A stretch of 64,000 nucleotides of DNA from Tubulanus polymorphus (taxonomy: Eukaryota > Nemertea > Palaeonemertea > Tubulaniformes > Tubulanidae). Shown here piece after piece: positions 1 to 11,300 of the stretch. Within the stretch, counting starts at the first letter, position 1. Each line of letters begins with the position of its first letter. The notes below the pieces were generated by a model that worked only from the letters and a program-made list of their open reading frames with translations, made no database searches and had not been told where the DNA came from. The stretch covers positions 11,942,501 through 12,006,500 of the forward strand of contig NC_134031.1 in NCBI RefSeq assembly GCF_964204645.1, in the 5' to 3' direction. The position numbers were made by a program, and so were the translations under genes.

Positions 1-273
1 TTGGGAGACTCGGACACCATGCACCACATTGAGGAGCCTCCAAATGCTCCTGTAACCGTAATTTAAATAACCAGATTGATGTAGTTCCAAAATAAGTCTG
101 ATTAACTGAATATGATCTTCTGCCCGCCGAATCCTCAATCCTAGTCTCCTCTTAATGCGTTTTATTGTCCGTTCACTAATGAGTATACCGTGATTGGTTA
201 CCAAAGAGGCTTGAATTTCTGTCACGGTGTACATTCTTTCAAAATAATGACGGACTAAGACATCTATATCCAT
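1..273 (-). CDS. Integrase/transposase-like gene, N-terminal part (runs off window)
   Basis: An uninterrupted 91-codon frame starts at the ATG at 273 and runs off the left edge. It begins MDIDVLVRHYFERMYTVTEI and has helix-turn-helix character followed by a conserved GYRSIW segment. This layout (a short HTH-like domain recognising a repeated 'IL/LS-x-RTIKR' helix, then a 'GYR.(I/M)W..L' block) is what I know from animal proteins annotated as integrase-core-domain containing, which derive from DDE transposons or retroviral-type integrases. No catalytic residues are visible because the DDE core would lie outside the window. Downstream on the same side there is only repeat DNA. It may be a domesticated gene or one more transposon; an intron cannot be excluded. 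Confidence 0.5.
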   Translation of the reverse strand, partial: MDIDVLVRHYFERMYTVTEIQASLVTNHGILISERTIKRIKRRLGLRIRRAEDHIQLIRLILELHQSGYLNYGYRSIWRLLNVVHGVRVSQ

Positions 274-910
274 CTCCTGAAATGATAATTACATGAGATA
301 AAACGTGAGAACAAAACGTGTCAATAAAAACGTAAGGCCTGCTTGTAAACATTCAGGTGCAACGTGGACGCCCTGTAATTTTTTTTTATATTTCGGAAGG
401 GGAGGGGTGAATTTTCTTAAAAGGGCCATATAGACTAATTTTGTAACATATCTATGTACTGAAATGGCACAATGAGCCTTCGCCTGTGCACCATAGTGCT
501 TGCTGATACGTCCATTTAGTTGGACTGAAAGATTCCAGCGTGCATATCAGTATGTACTTACTGGGACACACAAACGATTCCTTGGACCTGTGTATGTCAG
601 CGGCACTGGTAACGGTGGTAGGCCTGCATCGGTTGCATGTACAAATTAGGACACTTTTCGCGACGTCAAAACAAGTCGATGTATCTGCATCGACTTGTCG
701 GTGTATCCTCGCTAGTCGACAAAATTTTGTCGAGTTGTCGAGAAGGCTATCGCGATCTGACGACATGATTTCGGTGACACGGCTTCACTGTCGACATTGG
801 AAAGTTGATTTGTCGAATAAACTTCGTGACATGACGACATTGTTTGTCGACAAGTCGCAATAAGGTCACGACAAGTCGCCATAAATTTGACGACGCGCCG
901 ATATAGAAGA
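274..910. other. Intergenic, no gene recognised
   Basis: AT-rich to mixed sequence with a T-run at 380-388. Open frames here are short, overlap on both strands and show no domain. From about 660 the sequence becomes enriched in TCGA and TGTCGA and grades into the satellite that follows. Confidence 0.5.
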
Positions 911-1602
911 CGAAGACACCAGAAATAAGACGACTGAGTTTCAAGTCGTCATAAATATATCGACTTGTCGCGAGGAAAATGGTCGAGAAAACGGAATATG
1001 TCGTCAAAAGGTCACGATATATCGACATATTCATGTCGACTTGACGCGATATATCGACATAAATATGACGACTTGTCGAGTTGGAACGCGACATCTCGAG
1101 GCCCCTTATCGCTTCCGTAGTATTCGAAAAAAAGCTGTAAAGTGTCATGTTTTCGGTTTGCTTTGCAGAGAGACATTACGTTACTGCTTCATGGATTTGA
1201 TGAGGAATGATTTGAACGACTTCGCAAAGGAGTGGAACACTCACACAATCCGGCACCAACGAAATGTTGACAGCCCCCATGGAAATATGTCGACATATCG
1301 TGACGTTTTCACGACAAATTTCGCTTTTTCGCCCATTTTCCACGGGACAAGCCGTCATTTTAAGACACGTCTAAATGTAAGATGAGGACGCCAGTGATAT
1401 GACGACTGAGTTTCAAGTCGTCATGAATATGTCGACTTGTCGCGAGGAAAATGGTCGTGAAAACAAAATATGTCGTCAAAACGTCACGATATGTCGACAT
1501 ATTCATGTCGACTTGACGCGATATATCGCGATATATCGACATAAATATGACGACTTGTCGAGTTGGAACGCGACATCTCGAGGCCCCTTATCGCTTCCGT
1601 AG
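911..1602. repeat. TCGA-rich satellite, two main units of about 210 bp
   Basis: Two long direct copies (about 911-1120 and 1384-1602) share the same start (ACGACTGAGTTTCAAGTCGT) and the same end (ATCTCGAGGCCCCTTATCGC and on to CCGTAG), separated by about 260 bp. Each unit is built from short palindromes such as TGTCGACA and CGATATATCG. Overlapping open frames on both strands are by-products of the repeat. Dispersed repeats of this flavour are, from memory, common in bivalve genomes; that memory is weak evidence only. Confidence 0.75.
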
Positions 1603-2689
1603 AATACCCAGCAAGTTATGATTGTCCTATGCTTTAAATCAATCCAGAAAACTCTCAATTGGAAACATACATGTGTACGGTATCAGCGGTAGAAAAAATA
1701 CCACTGTCTGCCATATCTTTGAATAGATTCATCCAGAATTGTCCTAGGGAATGACGTAAAGTACGCCACCATCTTTCAATTCTCTGAAAAAAATCAGTCA
1801 ACAAATGAAACTCATTTTGACATCGTATTTTGTAACTTAAACATTTCTACTTTAGTATTCACAATGAAACGGTTGTTAATTTTCACTGGAATTCCTGTTC
1901 ACGTTTTAGTTGAATGCCTCACTTGATTATGTGTCGATCTTCCAACGACGACACTCGCTGTCTCATCAACATCTTCAAACCTGAATGATTCCTGTATTGC
2001 CCGTAGTACGTTGTTTTCAGTACCTGCGTCAATTCTTCTGCACCGAGGAACACCGTTATGTCGTTATGTCACGAAGACGTTAATTACTTTTTTATTCAAA
2101 CAAATGTAGCCTAAATTCCCCTTAGTATCCACAATATATAAGCCTATAACTGGTATTAACCGATTGTTTCCCGCCTTCGAAAATCTATGCACAATAAAAG
2201 TTAGGTTGGAAATATGCAATTTTGCTGTAAATAACAATATTGTTTACACTATTAGATTTATCAATCAGTTGTGTACGTCAGTGTCAGCAAATTTAAATTA
2301 CGGACTCGATTTTGCTACAAGTTTAAAAGTCTAAATGCACAGTGGTTAAATAGTCCGCCGAAAGTTTTGATCATACCACCATACCACCAAATTACATACC
2401 ACCAAATAATGAGTTTGCAGTTTCTTATGAACAACCAATAGTTGTTGTGTCATTCACAAAGTTATATACCTTTTATTTCTTGCAAGAAATCAATGAAATA
2501 CCAACCAATCGTGTGGGGATCGTTGTTGGTGTTGCCAACTTTCAGCGACAATATGCGTCGCGAGTAACTGTATGAAATCAACAAATTTTGCCAAAGATAT
2601 TGAATATTATTTTTCAAACATGGTATTCAGCATTAACTTTACCCATCTATAGCTGCATGTATGGTGAAACCATATGGCTTTAGCTTATC
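1603..2689. other. Intergenic, no gene recognised
   Basis: AT-rich sequence without a convincing reading frame, RNA gene or repeat structure. A 14-mer (TATCAGCGGTAGAA, 1681) also occurs near the other end of the window at 63454, where it is part of a hairpin. Confidence 0.4.
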
Positions 2690-2830
2690 ATGTTTTAGCT
2701 TATCGTTGCTTTAGCTTAAAGTTCGTTTCATCGCGCGATAAAACGACTTTTTCTCGTTTTATCGCGGTAATTTTCGTTTAATCGCGCTATTTTTCGTTTT
2801 AACGTGGCAATAAAACGAAAAAGTTTGTGA
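2690..2830. repeat. Cluster of GTTTTATCGCG / CGCGATAAAAC inverted motifs
   Basis: The sequence alternates TTTTATCGCG, CGCGATAAAACGA and related words on both strands (TCGCGCGATAAAACGACT at about 2731, TTTATCGCGGTAATTTTCG, TTTAATCGCGC), plus a triple TTAGCTTATC run just before. The words pair with each other, so the segment can fold into hairpins. Probably a dispersed repeat or small non-autonomous transposon; no duplication flanking it was identified. Confidence 0.4.
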
Positions 2831-2917
2831 TCTGCCACCATGTTTCGATATCTGTTTCATTTGTAACGACAAAATCAACAACGTGTCTCTTACTCTTCAG
2901 CAGCCATTGGACTACCC

Positions 2918-3099
2918 GTTAAGATAAGATAAGATAAGATAATTTTATTACTCTCCAATAATTTCCATGGTACGTGGAGGAAAAAATGATTTTGTTTACA
3001 AATATTTACATATCGAGAGAAAAATAAAAAATATTTTAAAAACATAACAAGAGTATTTACAATATATACAAATACAGTGTACTATTAACAATTGGCATA
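2918..3099 (-). repeat. LINE 3' end with pentanucleotide tail
   Basis: On the minus strand the LINE coding sequence ends at 3100 and is followed by an AT-rich 3' UTR that stops in a short (TTATC)n run (plus strand AAGAT repeats at about 2921-2941). Simple-repeat tails instead of poly(A) are known for several LINE clades, so this marks the insertion end of the retrotransposon. Confidence 0.6.
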
Positions 3100-3821
3100 C
3101 TACAGGAGGGATCTATATACATCTAAACCATCTTTTATAAATTGTGCTAATTGAATGGTATTCGGAATGGTATTGCGAAGTTCGGTAAGAATCTTACAAT
3201 CAAAGAGAAAATGTAATTCATCCCCAAAAACATTGCAGATTGGGCACATTCTTTCATTTCTAGGTAGATGGAGATTAGAGAATCTATGTACAGGTAATAT
3301 GTGGGATCCTATTCTAAACTGAAAAAAACCAAACACAAAATTATCATCTAGTTGGTTAATATAATTCTCAAACTTAATATCGTTTTTGTATTCCCTGAAA
3401 TTAATATATAACGGATTATTATTGATTTTGAAAATGGTCTCTTGTGCATACTGGTCACGTAGTATTTGTCTTACATATTTTGAGAACGCCCTAGAACTTT
3501 GCATATATTGTTGCATCCATACATAGGACAGGCCGCAGTCATCAAAAGTTTGTTTAATACTGAAAAGCCAAGGACTAGTATATTTGTCATTTAGATACAG
3601 ATTACTGGAAATTCGATAGAGTATTGCATTAAGCTTAGATTGTTTGCCAGATACAGTTTTACACCAAAAATAAATCATTCTACGCTTTACTTCAATGAAC
3701 AAAGGATAACGCCCTAACTCTGCTAACACCGGTAAATTATGAGAATACTTTGTTACCTTCATTAAAATCTTGCAAAAAAGACAATGAATATTTTCTAATA
3801 AGTCTAAATTTTCGTATCCCC
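3100..3821 (-). pseudogene. LINE ORF2, C-terminal part (separated from its RT domain)
   Basis: This frame encodes the region after the reverse transcriptase, ending with a zinc-binding segment CPICNVFGDELHFLFDC (C-x2-C-x6-H-x3-H/C type), typical of the C-terminus of LINE polyproteins. The frame enters at 3821, exactly at the boundary of the palindromic element; the rest of the same protein lies at 21743-23329. The ATCCCC hexamer at 3816-3821 is repeated at 21743-21748 and is the target duplication made when the palindromic element entered. This half has no internal stop. Function when intact: target-primed reverse transcription. Confidence 0.8.
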
Positions 3822-4180
3822 AGTAGTTAGGAAATGTCACTTCAGGACCTCAATGAGTGAGGGGGGAGGGGGGAGGAGTGAGGAGGGGGGAGGGAGGAGG
3901 GATGACGTCATACCGGAAGTGACGTCATACCGGAAGTGACGTCATCCAAGATGGCGGCCGGAAGTGACGTAATCCAAGATGGTGACCGGAAGTGACGTCA
4001 TCCAAGATGGCGGCCGGAAGTGGCGGTTGAAATTCAAATTTCAAATTTTTGGCGGGAAAATTCAAAATTTTTCCGTTAAATCCAAATCAAATTATTGACA
4101 ACAAATCCAAATCAATTTATTGGCGGTGTTAAATCCAAATCAAATTTATTGGCGGTGTTCAATCCAAATTTATTTATTGG
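3822..4180. promoter_or_regulatory. Left terminal control region: ETS, CRE, YY1 and E2F-like motif cluster
   Basis: After a G-rich stretch (3857-3900) the terminus holds TGACGTCA four times (3903, 3920, 3937, 3993), CCGGAAGT several times (for example 3913, 3930), AAGATGGCGGC (about 3948 and 4004) and TTTTTGGCGGGAAAA (4046-4060). These equal the textbook consensus of CREB/ATF, ETS (GABP), YY1 and E2F factors. Repeats of TCCAAATCAAATTTATTGG follow. The arrangement resembles a compact DNA-virus or housekeeping promoter and lies upstream of no gene on its own side (the RING-like gene points toward it), so it may act as enhancer, origin or both. Motif identity is seen; activity is inferred. Confidence 0.55.
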
Positions 4181-4190
4181 TATGATTGAA

Positions 4191-4317
4191 TCCTAAATGG
4201 CGCTTACGCATTCCTATGCGTGTTTATGGGAAAAGTTGAATCCTAGATGGCGCTATTACGAGATCATATGTGTACGTGAAGGTGAGGGGGAAGTGAAGTT
4301 AAATCCTAGATGGCGCT
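4191..4317 (+). promoter_or_regulatory. Repeated TCCTAGATGGCGCT motif (CTCF-like core)
   Basis: TCCTAAATGGCGCT (4191), TCCTAGATGGCGCT (4241, 4304 and again at about 5038) recur in otherwise unrelated sequence, and the mirror copies are in the right arm. TAGATGGCGC matches the core of the CTCF binding motif known from insects and vertebrates. Repetition with constant sequence suggests a protein site; which protein binds is inference. Confidence 0.4.
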
Positions 4318-4413
4318 TTTCCCTGAGTACGGGCAAATTCGAGACAAAGAAAACCAAAAATTAAAAAAACAATGTAAAACAATTAAAAAAAACATTTTAT
4401 TCACCGTTAAAAT

Positions 4414-4981
4414 TTAGTTTAAACACGGTTTAAATCCGAATTCCTTGGCGCACGAGACGTGAATATAAACGTCGCAGCAGTCTGTCTTTTGTTTAGTTAT
4501 TTCCAAACATACTAAACACGTGTTGATGCCACAAAATAAAGTTATGCAGTTATAACAAAAATTTTCTTCATACCCTTCACACGTTTTAAGTTCGCTTAAA
4601 CAGGGCCAGCATATAGTTTTATCACAACAATGAAGCAAATCCTCTTGCGCGTGACAACGATAACAGTCTTTTTTCGCGATATGTTTGATAATCCTAAAAT
4701 GTGCCATGCAATTCTCGATAGGACATTCGAAATCATGTTGAACGCCTAACCATCGAGCGTTCACTAGCCAGCAATCTTCACAAATCGGTTTCCTGCAACA
4801 CGTCGTTACTCGAAAACTACCGTATGTAATTGTCGTATTACAATATTTGCAAATCGCAAATCCGGTAGACCAGTCGATATCTTCAAAGTCGACATGATTT
4901 ATTTCATGTTCCGTGGTAGTTGATTTTTTTTTTTTTTTTTTTTAGGAAAATGTTTTCCACGGTAAAAAAATCGCCAGACAT
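4414..4981 (-). CDS. RING-like cysteine-rich zinc protein, left copy, frame broken at poly(A)
   Basis: From an ATG at 4981 a short leader (MSGDFFTVENIF) runs into a 20-base A tract (plus strand T tract 4924-4943); the cysteine-rich frame continues only one base out of phase. That frame has three successive modules of C-x2-C ... CC-x-K-x-IC-x2-C type (for example CRKPICEDCW and CDKTICWPC), then CLVCLEI and CDVYIHVSCAKEFG, ending at 4414. Such spacing fits tandem RING or other treble-clef zinc fingers, so an E3-ligase or host-interaction role is possible but unproven. The mirror copy at 20593-21157 has a 17-base tract with the same phase offset. Either translation or transcription slips on the A tract, or translation starts downstream (first in-frame Met lies in ENCMAHF). 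Confidence 0.55.
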
Positions 4982-5382
4982 TTTCGTAAGTCACGTCTCG
5001 TTTATGCGAGTGTAAACAAAGCGAGTGCGCAGTTAAATCCTAGATGGCGCTAGTCCGTAATCCTATACAGATGCGTGCGCATGCGTGCGTTTGTGTGTAC
5101 GTGTGTAAGCGAGTGACGTCATCCTAGATGATGCCATGATTATATAATCTTATGCGAGCGCGTGTATAGAGAGGGGAGCGGGGTTAAATCCAATATGGCT
5201 TCTTTTGACGGCTATTGTGAAATCATAGACAAGTTTAGGCGAACATATTTCGTAACATGTAAAACCATAAAACGAGTTCGGGTAAGTCATTTTCTGACAA
5301 TAAAAACGCGTTGCAAATCCATAATTTAGTCATTCTGCTCAGAGACTTTGAACCGTCAACATCATACAACATCATCGTAATA
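4982..5382. promoter_or_regulatory. Divergent promoter region between RING-like and PC4-like genes (left arm)
   Basis: This 400-bp gap separates two divergently transcribed genes. It holds a CTCF-like TCCTAGATGGCGCT (about 5038), a purine-pyrimidine GTGCGCATGCGTGCG stretch, TGACGTCA (about 5115), a TATA-like ATTATATAATC (about 5138) about 245 bp before the PC4-like start codon, and AATATGGC near 5190. A bidirectional promoter is the simplest reading. Confidence 0.4.
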
Positions 5383-8300
5383 ATGGATTCGGCCAGCGGA
5401 CAAAGTATTTTAGAAATATCTAATACACCAGTTAAAGCAAAGTCATCGCTTCAATCTAGAAAAAGAAAACACCCCTCGCTGAAACTCGACTTTAGTAAGT
5501 TTCTACTTATTTCCCGTATTCGAAACCGTCAAATATTAAGACATACGTATTGATCCACAGCTAGATTTTCGTAGTAACTGAAAAATGTTTCGTAGTATTT
5601 AGAAATGTTCTTAATGTTGTTTCCGTATGCGTGGGGGTTACGTTAAAGCCGTCAGACAAGAACGTACTAGTAGTAAGAATTACGAAAGTTCTTGTTTGAT
5701 GCTTTCATCTACCAACGCCAACCATAAATCAGTCTATAAACAACAATTCTTTCTCGGTTCTTCTGCTGTGGGATCTGGCAAACATTCAGAAAATCTTTAT
5801 ATAAAACTTTTAAATAGTTGGAACCATATTTGGTTGGGTCGGAACAATGGAGTGTATTTATAATGAGGCTCGTGAAGGGATCACGCTGATACTTGATGAT
5901 ATTCCCGGCTACTTTCCGTAAAAGGAAAAACCGGAAGTTTAGGAAGATGTGGTTGTTTTGCTTATCCTGTATTAAAATAGAATTAGTTAAATTGTAGATA
6001 AAATAATTAGTATAAGTATTTCAAATAATTTAAGAATTGATAATCAATCACAATGTATTCCGAATCGTAGTTAATTATAATAATTAAAAAAGAAACAATG
6101 AATTTGTACTGTAATTAGAAAAGAAAACAAAGTTTTGAAAAGATAATTAATTTGAGCAATCTAGATGTTGTTTAAGAACAAATTGTTAATAATCGCTAAT
6201 GTTTTAGAAAAATTAATTTGTGTTAAATGTTAAAACTAGCTGTCTGAAGTTTCTGTTGTCTGTATGCGCTCGTTGGTAATTCACAGACAATAGCTGCTCT
6301 CTCAACAACGACTAGCAAGGAGTGAGTAAATCACAACGCGTCATGACAGGAGGGTTGGAAGGAAAAAGTTAGTTTAGCAAATCAGTTTTGAAAATAATTT
6401 TAGATCAGCGAATCATTAAGGCCAAATTCTATATGACCAAAACAGTCATGACAGTAAGGTTGCTGCTCCTTGCCAAAAGTCGAGTGGGAGAGTCGGTATT
6501 TTAAGAATGCCGATTCTTTCTATAAAAGGGACCCGCATCTTGAGAGAGCAGTCAATCGGGAGAATCTGTACCTTAGTAAGACGAGTGTCGACAGCAGGAC
6601 AGGAGAAGCTTCGGAACGATAGGGATTCATATAATAGGGATTAGGAAAATCATTCTCAGGTTCAAGGTAAATAAAATATATTATCTTCAATATTATCATC
6701 CGGTATTTCAGTTTATTCATTCGGATTTGTGCACGGACACGTTCTCTCGCCAGGGCCTTACTCAAGTATTTTAATAGATAACGATTAAAGAGAGGATTGT
6801 GACTGGTGTATCACTGGTGCCGAAACCATATTGATTAATTATTGTGTCGAGCTTTTATTATTTGTAATTTATTAATTTTAATGGTTCGAATTTTTATTTG
6901 TTCACACTGTGGTGCGAAGAACGCTTTTTCAAAGAAGCGCCGCACTCCAGTAAACAGGCCGACACAGGCATTGTGGGATTCGAACCCACCCCGTGCACGA
7001 CCATTTCAGATCCCGGAGGAGTATCGGGAACCATTGTGGGATTCGAACCCACCGATTAAGCCTTTCGAAATACCGGAAGAGCACCGGGAGCCTTTGTGGG
7101 ATTCTAACCCACTGATACCAAAGGCATTAGGTTTGATTGAAGATAATCAGGAGCCTTTGTGGGATTCTAACCCACCGATACCAAAGGCATTAGGTTTGAT
7201 TGAAGACAATCAGGAGCCATTGTGGGATACGAACCCACCGCTCACCTCGGTCGCCCCCGCTGAGCCCTTGTGGGAACCAAACCCACGTGCTACACAGCAC
7301 GAGGCGCCAGCTCTGGTCACCTTTGGGGATTTGAACCCCTCGGAACGCCGACGCAGAGTACGGCTGGTTAAGGTGCCAGACAAGTTCGACCCGTTCTGGG
7401 TACACTTTTTTCGGGATTTCGCGAACCCGAACGACTTCATTTTTGGGGATAAAGACGCGAATGGTTATTTTCTTTGCCCAGCCTAAATAGAGTTGGCTAG
7501 AGGGCGTCAATTTTCTTAATATTATCATTCAAGTATTTAATTGTTAATTAATTATTTATTTCTATTTTTAAATTGGTTTAATATTATCATTTAAGTATTT
7601 AATTATTGATTAATGATTTAATTATTATACAACCAGATTTAATTTATAATTGGTTTGCTATTCTAATATTTCACTATTGTTATATATGTCGGTTGGGTTG
7701 AAGCGTGATCACTGCGGGGCTACGGTTTATAAAACACATACACTTGCCCCAGCTCCCAAGTCTAGTTGGGAAATACCGGCTCACCTAAGGGAGCCGCTGT
7801 GGGAATCGAACCCAACCAGCACCAAAGGTACCACCACCGTCGGGGCTGTGGGACAGCCAGTGAGGGATTCGAACCCTCCACCCGGTGGATTAACCGATAG
7901 CGATACGTCTTTCTGGGATCAGGGGGATTTTAGTTTGTGCGCTATCCCTGATCACAACATATTGGTAGCCGACAGGTCGCGGGTATACGGCTACTTTGAG
8001 TGACTTTGAGGGATTCTAGATTGCTTAACACTGATGATCATACATTTTCTTTCTATTAATATTATTATCAATTGTTTATGTCGGGGCCGATAACGGTAAG
8101 GGTTACAACCAAACGCCGTAGCGCTGGTTATTTGGGTGCCCCACCCCGAAAGAGGTGTCTCGTTGCGGTGCGCTTGACACCCGCAGCTCCGACATCGATA
8201 GCTGCAGCACGGTCACCTTCTAGGGACAATAGTGGGACTCCGTATTCCCAGCTAACGGACTTTGAGTTAAAAGACACTTGTTTATACTGCACGTGCCCAA

Positions 8301-11300
8301 CGCTAGCAGTCTTTGACGACCGGATACGGTGCACTTGTCCGCCCTCAGCACCCTCTTTCCCCACTCTGAATTCATCGGGTACGGATTCGAACCGTGGTAG
8401 CCCGATAGGGACTGACCAGCTTATCACGCGGGCTTCATCGGCTGGTTCGACCTGCTCAGGCAGCTCGAGTTTTTCGTGCTGTTGTTCGGTGCCACCTGAT
8501 TCACCTACAGGGGATGCCGAACGTCCATTGGACACAGAGCAGCCATTAGACCTGTCCCCATTGTTGGCGGATAGACCATCGTCTGTTGACACAACTGCAG
8601 CTGGGCAATTGTTGGGCGGATCTTGGGGCACATCTGTACCAATTTTCCCACTGGACCTGTCCTTGGGTGTGTCCGCGGTTGACCAGCCATTAGATCTTTC
8701 ACCTGGTCAGTCTTTAAGCCCATTTTTAGAGAAGCAGTCTGTCCCCAGCCCTTCCTTTTCGTGGAATTTTGAGGGGATTGACGACATTCTTTTGTCGTCG
8801 TCAAACGAAGAGTTGACTGTGGCGGACATTGACCGCATTTGGGAACAGCTGCTTTGTTGGGCCGATCATCAGGATCGAGTTTAGTATTTAACATAGTAGT
8901 ATAGAAATACTTACATATAATTAGAAATACTCCGTTTCAACAATATTATGGCTACTAGAAGCGGCACTGCATACGGGCAGGACGGTGCGGGCGGCTTGCA
9001 GGGGCAACCCCCTGCCGAAGGGGTTCCACAGGGTCATCCCCCCGTTAACGATAACACGGTCCTGGAGGCCCTCTCAGGCCTACGCGAGCAGGTGGACACG
9101 GCCACCGCTTTTATGAATTTTTCTATGCTCCCCAAATTCACGGGACGAGATAGTCAGTGCGTCTCTGATTGGTTCAGAGGGTTCGATCGTTTGGCCGAGC
9201 TTAGGGGCTGGGACGAAATTGCAAAAAAGAAGCAATTATATTGGTTTTTGGCTGGCCCAGCCCTAGTTCTATTCAATGACCTCCGCATTGATCAGGGAAC
9301 CGATGCGGCCGGTGGCAAAGTTGTCACTCCCTGGGAAAATATTGTCCGTGCGTTTTGCGCGCAATTTAGCCCCACCTCGTGGGCTTTGGTCAAGGAGTCG
9401 GCTTTGACGACGATGCGACAGGGGGAGACACAACCGGTCGATAGGTTTGCGGAAGAGATTGATCGTGTGGCCTCGAGTTTGAAATTTTCGGACCACCAGA
9501 AAAAGATGTTACTAATTAACAACTCTCGCCCTGACATATCTGTCTACCTGTTGTCACAGCGTCCGACGACATTTAGGGATGCATGGGAGGCAGCCAGAAT
9601 GGCGGAGCATATCGAACAACGTAAAGCTCTGTCGTCTCCCAAGGTATCGCAAATTGGGACCGAACCAAATAAAGCGATGGGTGACGTTATGGCTGAATTA
9701 CGGGACATGTTCCGCCAAATTATGGACATCCAGAAGTCTACCCGTACTCAGCGGAATGATAGAGCCACATTTTATAGCGAAAGCCGCCCGTTACAAAGGT
9801 CACAGGATGGCCAGGTGGTGTGCTTTCAATGTCACGCCCCTGGTCATTACGCCAGGAATTGCCCGACGTGGCGTTACGACCAACAAAGGTCACCAAACCG
9901 GGACGCATTTCAGCGTGATAATCGCCGTCCCCAAAATGCTAGTAGGGGTCAGTTTCGGCCACAGAATATTGGGCGTGGCTCCCAAGGGGCTAATCGAACA
10001 TTTAGTCAGGGAAACGACCGGAGACCTCATCCTATGGACCGACAAGGGTGGGGTCGCGCAATGAATGGTCAACAGAGCACTCTCCCGATTCGGCGATAAG
10101 GAGTGATTTTTGGTGGGACGACTCATATTCATATCATAGATATGACGATGACAGTCCTGTAATCGACGATTATATTTTTGATGATGTTGATGATTATTTT
10201 GAGGACGATAGGGATGATATATTCGACATGTCATTTGATCAGGGCAACATGCTAGCTGACTCATTTTCTCTTTATTTTGAACCTGAGGGGAACTGTAATG
10301 TAGTTTACTTAGATGAAAATGAACCTTTACATTTAAATAAGTTTATTGATTATCACACTCCTTCATGGGGTGCCGATGACGTTTATGACATTCAAGATCG
10401 TAACTTTGGGGACAGCTGGAGGGACAATACCTAGTTGTCGTTTGATGGAAATTTTTATATGGATCGGGGATCCAATTTTGAGGACAGCTGGATGAATAAT
10501 TCCCAGTTGTCGGTTACTAGAGAGCCTGTAAAAAGACACAGGAGGGTCACATTTAGCGATCCGGTTGAATTGCAGGAGGTACGTGCTGATATGGCGTGCT
10601 CGGGTGACAATATTAGTATAAATAGGTCACACCCTAGAGGGGTTAATGGTCCGACGGATTCGGCAGAAGATGACCTTTTTAGAGATAAGAAGTCTCAATT
10701 GAATTGTCACGAACGCACTCTTGATCAGTATAAGTACCCAGTAACTTCCGAATCAGCGGTACAATGTGACCTAGTGTCAGTTGATTTAAGTAATAACAGT
10801 TCACGGTCGGAATGTCGTAATGATCATCATGATACGGAGACTGTCGTATCAAATGTATCAAATCAGGTGTCAACATCGAAAAATTGTTGTCAGTTATTCG
10901 AAAAAGAACAGGATCGTCCTGTCACCTCGAATACCAGCGGTTTTCATCAACCAATCGGTAATGAAATGTCCAACGCACAGGACAGAGGTCAGGTTGTCCC
11001 CACGTCTGAACCGATTATGCCAACCAACGACAATGTTGGAATAGGAGATTCGAACTCCGAGTTTCAACCTACTATTCACTGTCAGGAACAACTTCCACCT
11101 ATTACGACGACGTTAGGTAACACGCCAACCAACGACATATGGTCTCTTTCTAGTCAGAATAATCCTATTCAACAAGATGTTTATTCCCCGTCGATCATGG
11201 CAACTGTCGCTTACCGAGTGACAGGTAGCCATTCGGGGACACCGTTAAGTATTTTGATCGACACGGGCGCCGAAATATCTGTATTATCGAACGACTATTT

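Noticed and set aside
452-1542. Overlapping open frames of 60-133 codons on both strands
   Set aside because: They follow the TCGA repeat, overlap each other on opposite strands and show no domain.
6973-8395. tRNA genes on the minus strand
   Set aside because: Only the T-arm/B-box part is present; there is no A box, anticodon arm or matching acceptor stem.
8128-8894. Minus-strand ORFs under leader ORF 3
   Set aside because: No domain; explained by the GC-rich composition of the plus-strand frame.
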